A DNA stretch of 64,000 nt from Ursus arctos (taxonomy: Eukaryota; Chordata; Mammalia; Carnivora; Ursidae), in assembly GCF_023065955.2 (NCBI RefSeq), contig NW_026622897.1, forward strand, positions 744,001-808,000, in the 5' to 3' direction. Positions 57,056 to 64,000 of the stretch are shown here, piece after piece; position 1 is the stretch's first letter, and each line of letters opens with the position of its first letter. The notes beneath the pieces are model-generated. The model searched no databases and was not told the DNA's origin. It saw only the letters and a list, made by a program, of their open reading frames with translations. The position numbers and the translations under genes are program-made.

Positions 57056-57870
57056 TCCGCAACACCAGTTGTGCGTCCTGCAATTTAACTCAGTTCTGAC
57101 ACTGTCTACACGGAGACGGCCTCAAGTCCTGTTTAACTCAGTTCTGACACTGTCTACACGGAGACGGCCTCAGGTCCTGCAAGCTAAGGGCTCAGTCCCG
57201 GGACACTGCCCCCCCGCTCCCCCACTGGCCCATCTCCGTTGCCCGCCATAAGCAGTAGGTCCCCTGCTTAGCTGCTACTTCTGAGCAGCGGGGTCACGAG
57301 TCCTGTGTTCCCACGATCACCTTCCTTGGAGTCAATCATCTGCTAGGGCTGCTCACAGAACTCGGGGCAACACTTACACCCACCAGTTTATTAAAGGCCA
57401 CGATGAAGGGAACAGGAGAACAGCCAGATGAGGAGATGTGTGGGGCAAGGTCTGGGAGGGCTCCGGGCACAGGAGTTCTGGAGTTGGGGTGTGTCACCCG
57501 GCCGGTATGTGGATGTGTTCAGTACCTGGAAGCTCTCTGAGCCCCCCACGTTTGGGTTTTTTTTAATGGAAGCTTCATCACGTAGGCATGACTGGTCATT
57601 AACCCCGTTTCAGCCTCTCCCTTCTCAAGAGAATGGTGGGGGAGCTGGAATTTCAAGGTTCTAACCATAGCTTCGTCTGTTTTAAATGGAGCCCATGCAG
57701 GATCACCTCATAAAAATAAAAGGTGCTCCCATCTCCCAGGAAAGAACAAGAGTTTAGGAGACCTGTGTCAGGCACTGGGGTCAAAGGCCAATGGTTAGAA
57801 CAGAAGATGCTCCTTGTGCTCTCATCACATAGGACATTAAAAGGGTTTCAGGCGCTCTGTGCCAGGAACT
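57056..57870 (+). repeat. Unnamed ancient dispersed repeat, copy C
   Basis: The start CCTGCAATTTAACTCAGTTCTGACAC matches copy B near 43287 (CTACAACTTAATTCACTTCTGACAC). CTAGGGCTGCTCACAGAACTC at 57343 matches both other copies. ACCTGGAAGCTCTCTGAGCCC at 57527 matches copy A near 26548. It is the most diverged copy and carries an internal 48-bp duplication. Confidence 0.6.
57084..57179. repeat. 48-bp tandem duplication
   Basis: 57084-57131 and 57132-57179 are two adjacent 48-bp copies beginning TTTAACTCAGTTCTGACACT and ending TCCTG. They differ at one base (CAAGTCCTG versus CAGGTCCTG). It is a recent local duplication inside copy C. Confidence 0.95.
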
Positions 57871-58379
57871 GGGGCAGAAACCAGTCATTTCACAGTGGTG
57901 TGGCCTCATCTGTACTTCCTGCCTCTAGCCGAGACGGTTCTGGAAGGCTGTTGGGTTGAGTCTGGCTGCTGGGATCCTTGCTCCATTTTGAAGACTGCTG
58001 GGGATAACAATCCCTAGAATCAACTGACTTTTGTTCAGAAGTTAAGAGTTTACTTGCTTTACTCCAACTCCTCAGTTTCCATTCGGCTGATAGGACACCG
58101 GAAACCCAGACAGGCCGGTGATTTTACCACGCAATCCAGCTAATACGCAGCATCGAACCCGTGTCTATACGGTGGGCTCACGCCTGTGGATAATTAACTG
58201 CCCAGCAGTGACATTTTGAGGATGAAAGTTAAAAACTGTGCCAGGAGAGCGGGTGTAACATGGAGGTCTCCGGCGGCAGGCTGGGGAGTATGGGCAGCTG
58301 GTTACTTTTCTGTTTTTAATAATTTTTTTAAAGAACAAATTGTAATTTTGGAAATCATTTTTATTTTTAAATATTCTCC
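57871..58379. other. No recognised gene
   Basis: No gene or named repeat identified. Confidence 0.35.
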
Positions 58380-59345
58380 ATCTTTTTGATTTGTAACCTT
58401 AGTTTTATCATTTCTTTTAAGATAAGATTGCCAACTCCTTTTATGAAGCCAGTTTAACCCTAATATCAAAACTTGATAAAAACGGTCCCATAAAAGTAGA
58501 TTATAACCCAGTCTCATTTGTGAGTACAGATGCAAGGACCCTAACATATATTATGTAACTGAATTCAGTAATGATTAAAAAATATAATATATTGTGAGAA
58601 GTTATGGTGAATTTTTAGGAACGCAAGGAAAAAATTCTACATTATAAAAAAAATCTATTAATGTAATTTCACATACTAACAAGCTAAAGAAGGAAATACT
58701 TAGGAACTTTTCAACAGATGCAGAAAAAGCACCTTATTTACAATTTAAGCTGGTAGAAAACTAGAAATAAAAAGAAATTTCCCTAATGGGATAGAAAAGT
58801 ATTTATATTTTTAGCTGGAGAAACTTGAAAAGCTTTTGCTTCAAGATCAAGAACAGCACAAGAATGGATGTTAACATAATGTTCTGCATAACCCTGAAGA
58901 TTCAGGCCAAAGTAATAAGACAGGAAAAAATACTAAGAAATATAAGGATCGGACGGGAAGAGATGAAATCGTCACTTGCAAGTATTGTGATCACTTACAT
59001 AGAAGAAAAAAGAAAACCAACAGACTTTTAGAAGTAATAAGAAGTTTAAATACTGTAAGATCATTACAGAAAAATCAGCATTATCCCTCAATACCATAAT
59101 AAAATCAAGAAGATAATAGACAATAAAATACCAAAACATCCAACACAACAACAACAAAATTGTAAAATATCAAGGACTTATGAGACAAAAATTCACAAGA
59201 CCATGACAGAAGAACATTTAACACTCCAGCAAAGGGCATAAAGAAAGCGCTGAATTAAAAGTGAGATAAATCATTTTCACGAAAGAGGATGCAGTATTTA
59301 AAGATAACAATGTTGCCCTAATTTAATGCAATTTCAAGCAAAGTC
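58380..59345 (+). repeat. Very old L1 ORF2 remnant
   Basis: Low-GC sequence with L1 ORF2 features: AGATTATAACCCAGTCTCATTTGTGA, ATGCAGAAAAAGCACC ('sidAEKAF' region) and ATTACAGAAAAATCAGCATTATCC. Strongly diverged and without a useful frame. Confidence 0.65.
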
Positions 59346-59359
59346 ACAGCTGCTATCGG

Positions 59360-59815
59360 GGAGATCCTGCCCTGCTCGTATTTAAAACGAACGCTCCACT
59401 GAGTGAGTCCTAGTAGGAGGCAGGACCCTCCCCTCTCTGTGGACGTGGACGGAGGGCCAGACACACCTTGCTCTTTGGAAGCTAGTGCATGAGTGTGTGA
59501 TCCTAGCTCACACAAAACATTCTCCTTCTCAGTGTCTTCAGTGGAACAGGGAGGCAGGGAGAGTTCAGAAGACTTTTCACTGTGGCAGCATCCACGCTGG
59601 CATCCCAACCAGGCTCCCTACAGTGTAGTCCTGTCTGCCTGCTCTTCTCTGCTCTTCCTTGGGTCATGCCCGTTTTTTGAGCCTGTTTCTCTGGGCTTTT
59701 TCCTGAGAGCTCCGGTGAACTCCGGTGCCCTCTGCAGTAAACTCATTTCCGCATTAAGTTAGATAGAACCAATGTCTGTTGCTTGTAATCAAGAACTTGG
59801 AACTTTATATAGAAG
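59360..59815. repeat. Possible old LTR-type repeat
   Basis: A moderately GC-rich block interrupts AT-rich L1 text and ends with TCTGTTGCTTGTAATCAAGAAC, similar to the closing part of old MLT/ERVL-type LTRs. The 89-codon plus frame inside shows no domain. The assignment is tentative. Confidence 0.3.
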
Positions 59816-59841
59816 AATTTAAGTCTGTAAGTAACTAAGTC

Positions 59842-60045
59842 CAGGAGTCAGCAAACTGTTTCTGTAAAAATACTAAACATTTTAAGATTTGGTGGCTGGA
59901 TACAACTGACCCACTCTCCTGTCATGCTCAAAAGCAGCCACTAAGTATGTAAGCAAATGGGTATTGTGTGTTCCAATAAAACTTTATTTACAAAAATAAT
60001 CAGTGGTCAGAGTTTGGCCCTTGGGCTGTAGTTCTCTGATCCCTG
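59842..60045. mobile_element. Non-autonomous hAT-type DNA transposon
   Basis: A 204-bp element with imperfect inverted ends: CAGGAGTCAGCAAACTGTTT at the left and CTCTGATCCCTG at the right. The inside reads GTGTTCCAATAAAACTTTATTTACAAAAATAA and AGAGTTTGGCCCTTGGGCTG, a well-known mammalian short hAT (Charlie-group) repeat. The exact family name is not certain. No transposase is encoded. Confidence 0.8.
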
Positions 60046-60405
60046 ATTAAGACCGTATGTTGAGTAACTGAACATAATAATAAAAAAAGAAGTTAGGGTA
60101 AGCGACTGCTTTAGATGGTATCAATATGCATAAACAACTGTGCAATGAGAAAAGCAAACTACAGTAGGGACTCAATAAATTGGATCTATTTTACTAAAAA
60201 AAAAAAAAAGACAATCATGAAAAAGAAAAAAGGAGACTCACTCTACTAACTAGTCAGACATATTACCCAGCCACAGTAGGAAAAACAACGTGGTACAGTT
60301 ATAGAAACATACAAACGGACCCCAAATAAACTCAAAATACAAAAATAAGTAAGAAGCTAAATATAGAAGAATGAAGTTGCTAGAAGAAAGTATGGAATAT
60401 CGTTA
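60046..60405 (+). repeat. Probable continuation of old L1
   Basis: AACGTGGTACAGTTATAGAAAC and AAATATAGAAGAATGAAGTTGC resemble diverged L1 ORF2 3' text. A 14-A run lies near 60196. Called with modest certainty. Confidence 0.4.
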
Positions 60406-61525
60406 GGACTTGGGGGTGGGGGGAATTATGATGGCTAGGCCCTTACTGAGGACTTTGCCTTGTCAGAGGACACATCAGCAGAGAGAGTGGGTGTGTTACT
60501 AGGGCAATCAGCCTGGAGCTGAAATTCATGTGGTCAACTCAGGTGCGCATGGTCTCGTTCAGAGAACACAGCACGGGCCACACACTGGTGGCTGAACCAC
60601 TATCTGGGTCGTGAGAAGAAAGGAAGTGCAGACTGCATAGGGAATGAGTGTTTTTTGTGTGGACAATAATGATGGGAAACCCTGAAGGGACAGTATTTGG
60701 AGCCAAAAGCAACACAAGTCCCTGATTGATAATTCTACAAATAACATGACTTTCGGGTACAAGAATGAGACCCACAGCGAGACACAAGGTCGATGTCAAG
60801 TCAGTTGGTTTGGTTGTACTTTGTACACGTCCTTAATGGCACCTTATCGGAGAAGCAATGGCGAAGACCGGAGATGCACAGCCCCATCGTCAGACCCGAG
60901 TGTCATCACGTGGCAGCCGTGAGCATTCCCTCTTTGATGCAGTGGACTAGCTGCTATCCCCCTCTCAGGGCCGCTGTGATCCCTAGAACGCCAGCAGGGA
61001 GGGCGGCCTGAAGACGGTTTCGTGTTCTCTGTCGAGTTCTCCCATCGAGAAACGGAGTTCGCTTCCCCCACTTTGAATCCCGGCCTCCTGACACCAGGTC
61101 TGATTCAACAGATGCAAGTTGGCAAACGTGCTGCTTCTGCTTCTTGCTTCTTGGAAACTGTAGGTCTGGGCCTTCGGTCGCTGTGTAGAGACCATTTGGA
61201 CGGAGAAAGAAGGGCCAGCTCTCCAGCCACCGTGCCAAAGACCAGACTTGTGAATGAGGTGGTTTTGGACATTCGAGCCCAGCCACTGCCTGACTGAAGA
61301 CTGCTGAGATCCGGAACGAGGCCAGAGAAGAATCTGGTCGATCCACAGGATTACGAGTGATAATACATCATTGAAGTCGCTTCAGGACACTAGGTTTTGG
61401 GTTTATTTACTGTGTAGCCACAGACCACTGCAGTGCTTGGAGTGTGGAGGGCCCAGCGAGCCCCGCATAGGGGCCATTGTGCAGGACAAAGTCAATTTCC
61501 AACTGATGCTTTTCCAGACCATTTA
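60406..61525. other. No recognised gene
   Basis: A 130-codon minus-strand frame at 60954-61346 has no domain. Nothing else identified. Confidence 0.35.
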
Positions 61526-61625
61526 TCCGCCAATTAATTCATTCCTTCATTCAACAAACGTTCAATGGGTGCTGACTCTATGTCACAAGCTCTTCTAGGT
61601 ACTGAACAAAACAGATAAGCCCCCC
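61526..61625 (+). repeat. L2 or MIR-type fragment
   Basis: AATTCATTCCTTCATTCAAC, AAACGTTCAATGGGTGCTGA and AGGTACTGAACAAAACAGATAAG follow the L2 3' order. Confidence 0.65.
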
Positions 61626-61944
61626 GTCCGAAAGTCATTAAAATGATACCCTTTAGTCTTTGTTGGTGATGTGATGGTTATTAAGATAATCAGAATATTA
61701 GGGTTTCTGTAAAAAGGCATAATTGTCTGATCTGGACACATGAGAAATGAAGTTCAGAGGAAACTTACTCTCAGTAAAAGATAATGAATATCTTCCTAAG
61801 TGTTAAAACTTAAGCAGCTGAATAGAAACCTTTAGCTAGTTCGGATTTAAAGTAGCCTGTATTTTGCCTCTCATTCTCGATTTATATCATGGTCTTCTGA
61901 AAGACGTCCAAAATGAAAATTTCAGTTGAGCAACTTAACTCAAA
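61626..61944. other. No recognised feature
   Basis: AT-rich, no gene or repeat seen. Confidence 0.35.
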
Positions 61945-62050
61945 TTAATATTCATTCATTCAACCATTCGACAAATGAGTATTAGGCAACTTCTCTGTGC
62001 CAGTGATCACACTAGTCACAAAGTCTCTAACTCCAAACAGTTCAAACACG
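61945..62050 (+). repeat. L2 or MIR-type fragment
   Basis: AATATTCATTCATTCAACCATTCG, ATGAGTATTAGGCAACTTCTC and TGTGCCAGTGATCACACTAG resemble L2 3' text. Confidence 0.6.
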
Positions 62051-62995
62051 GACTCTGCGTTTTTGCCAAGAACTCCACCGTTCCCGCCAATATCATGGGG
62101 GAGAGATCGGGGAGAGGAGAAGCCTAAAGAAGTATTAGACCGAGCATGGCTTCTGCACCAGAATGATCCGTAGACCAAGACGTGTGGTCTATGTACTTTG
62201 AGGTAGCTTCTTCCCTGTGTGTGATCTGGTTACAGGTAAACCGAGGAAGTGGAGGAGGAGGAGTTAAGTTCAAACAGAACTTCAACCCCTTCTGTATGGT
62301 TCCCCACTTTTCTATACAGTGGCTTGCTCTTTTTCAGGGCCAGGTGAATTGGCTAATTTGAGAGGCAAGGCAAGGAAGCCTCTCAAACGCGTTGGGATAA
62401 TGCAGTAGTTGTCAAAGTGTCCTCAAGCACAGGTGTACCCCTACGCCTGTGCCGAGAACAAACTTGACTGTCACCGTCATCAAGGCTGTGAGAGCAAGTC
62501 CACAATTACGTTGTAACCAAGAAGAGTCCTGGTCCTTGGTTCTACGGCCTCCGATCCTTAGGAAACTGTGTCAGGGATAAAAGGCTGTGCTGCTTCTTAA
62601 ACTTTGGCCCATCGTCCTTTGGTTATCATGACCCCATGTTTCTTCTTACCAGAGGAAGTTGCCCAGCAGGTCAGGGCTGTCCCTTGGCTGGAGGTCAGGC
62701 CAAAGAGCAGGTCACCGTCCTCCCCACACCTGCTAGTGTCAGTTACCTTCACACACGTAGAAAGATCAGTGACTATGTGGGCAGAGGTCATGTTGCCTGA
62801 CAGCTCCCACACTTACGGAAAACGTAAACTCCATCCCCAGAGAAACAGTTGCGTCCCCAGAGACATGGTCTATGGCTTCATCTGTCTCCTGAACACTGAA
62901 GCCTTAACACTGAGTTCTCTCTTTGTTGGCTGGGGCAGTCACATCTGGGCTGTGGTGCCAAAGAGGGCACAAACTAGGACTTATTTTTGCTGATC
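62051..62995. other. No recognised gene
   Basis: A 129-codon plus-strand frame (62604-62993) has no known domain and runs into L1. Not called as a gene. Confidence 0.35.
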
Positions 62996-62999
62996 CCTA

Positions 63000-63490
63000 T
63001 AGCATTTTTATTTTATTTTCATTTTTAAAATTCAAATTCAATTAGCCAACCTGTGGTACATCACTAATTTCAGATGCAGTGTTCAACAGTCCGTCAGTTG
63101 CATATAACACCCAGTGCTCATCACCACACGTGCCATCCTTAATGCCCATCCCCCAGTTACCCCATCCCCACACCCACCTCCCTTCAGTAACCTCAGTTTG
63201 TTTCCTGGAGTCCAGAGTCTCTCATGGTTTGCCTCCCTCTCTGATTTCTTCCCATTCAGTTTTCCCTACTTGCCCCTATGGTCCTCTGCACGATTTCTTA
63301 TGTTCTACATACGAGTGAAACCATATGATAATTGTCTTTCTCTGCTTGACTTATTTCACTCAGCATAATCCCCTCCAGTTCCATCCATGTGGATGCAAAT
63401 GTTGGGTGTTCATCCTTTCTGATGGCTGAGTGATATTCCACTGTATATATGGACCACTTCTTTCTCCATTCATCCCACCCAGCATTTTTC
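63000..63490 (-). mobile_element. Carnivore-type L1 3' end, 5'-truncated
   Basis: Reverse-complement text of a carnivore L1 3' end: TAGCCAACCTGTGGTACATC, CATATAACACCCAGTGCTCATC, CTCTCATGGTTTGCCTCCCTC, TCTTTCTCTGCTTGACTTATTTC and TGATATTCCACTGTATATATGG. The minus strand keeps ORF2 C-terminal words such as WSIYTVEYHSAIRKDE. Low divergence relative to other L1s here marks a lineage-specific insertion. Truncated at about 63490. Confidence 0.9.
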
Positions 63491-64000
63491 TGAAGCAAGG
63501 GTACCTTCAGTCGGAATGAACAAAGCTCCTCAGGTTTAAATGATAGACGGTTTCATAAGAGAAAGGGTGACCCCATGTGGCAGTTTTAAACCATGACCGT
63601 AAATTTTGCGGCATTTCTTGCATGGAGTTCCGTGGGTATGCCCTCATCTTTAGTCTGGTGGGCTTGCGGTTGCGCTGACCAGTGACTACAGCAGAAGTGA
63701 TGTTCTGTGACTTCTGAGGCTAGAGGCAAAGGGCTACAGAGCTTCTCCTTGCTTGTGGACACACCTGCTCTTGGAGCCCAGAGCCTCCAGGTCTGAAGTC
63801 CCACCACCGTACCATCTCCACGCTGGAGAGACAGTGTGTACAGGATATGGCCAGCAGTCCCTGCTGAGCCCCGATCTCCAGCCGCCTGTCACAAGGTGAC
63901 AGACGAGGGACTGAAGCCATCTCAGACCCTCCCAACCAGGCCATCTGCCCCAGGAAGCAAAGGAATCACCCTGTGGAGACTTGTCCAAATTCCCGATCCA
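63491..64000. other. No recognised gene; window end
   Basis: No gene or repeat is identified up to the window edge. Confidence 0.35.

Overview
This window is a stretch of mammalian nuclear DNA, most likely from an arctoid carnivore (bear, seal or mustelid group). The main evidence is a set of tRNA-Lys-type carnivore SINEs (SINEC/Can-SINE) on both strands. They start with GGGGCGCCTGGGTGGC, carry a CT-rich body and end in (AATAAA)n AAAATCTT A-rich tails. The L1 3' end at 63.0-63.5 kb is also of carnivore type. The SINE head matches the bear/pinniped/mustelid form better than the dog SINEC_Cf form. Species cannot be fixed from the sequence alone.

The only protein-coding sequence I can support is one first exon on the minus strand (start codon 34401, splice donor after 34302). 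It lies in a CpG island at about 33.75-34.99 kb. It encodes a 33-residue N-terminus with one hydrophobic segment (signal peptide or signal anchor), and I do not recognise the gene. The promoter side carries a 42-bp GC-box tandem repeat. If the call is right, transcription runs towards coordinate 1, so 1-34.3 kb is at least partly its first intron and 35-64 kb is upstream flank. I found no convincing later exon.

Region by region: 1-7 kb is GC-rich, CpG-rich and mostly unrecognisable. 7.0-23.0 kb is a deep nest. An old L1 is split by a younger L1; the younger L1 is split by a Tigger1-type DNA transposon and by a second, short Tigger copy. The large Tigger in turn holds a solo ERV LTR, two SINEs and an RPL21 processed pseudogene. 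23-33.7 kb is intron-like sequence with L2, MIR, L1 and SINE pieces. After the CpG island, 35-49.8 kb holds L2/MIR/L1/SINE fragments, including another nest at 43.0-44.6 kb. 49.9-50.9 kb is a roughly 32-copy, 33-bp minisatellite. 51-64 kb holds more SINEs, old L1, a hAT-type element and a carnivore L1 3' end. One unnamed ancient dispersed repeat occurs three times in the same orientation (about 26.2, 43.2 and 57.1 kb).

There is no operon, CRISPR array, prokaryotic system or obvious new molecular system here. The most interesting items are the unidentified CpG-island gene start with its GC-box repeat, the 33-bp minisatellite that repeats a splice-donor-like hexamer, the readable order of nested insertions, and an apparent excess of CpG in very old repeats, which would fit a high-recombination region.
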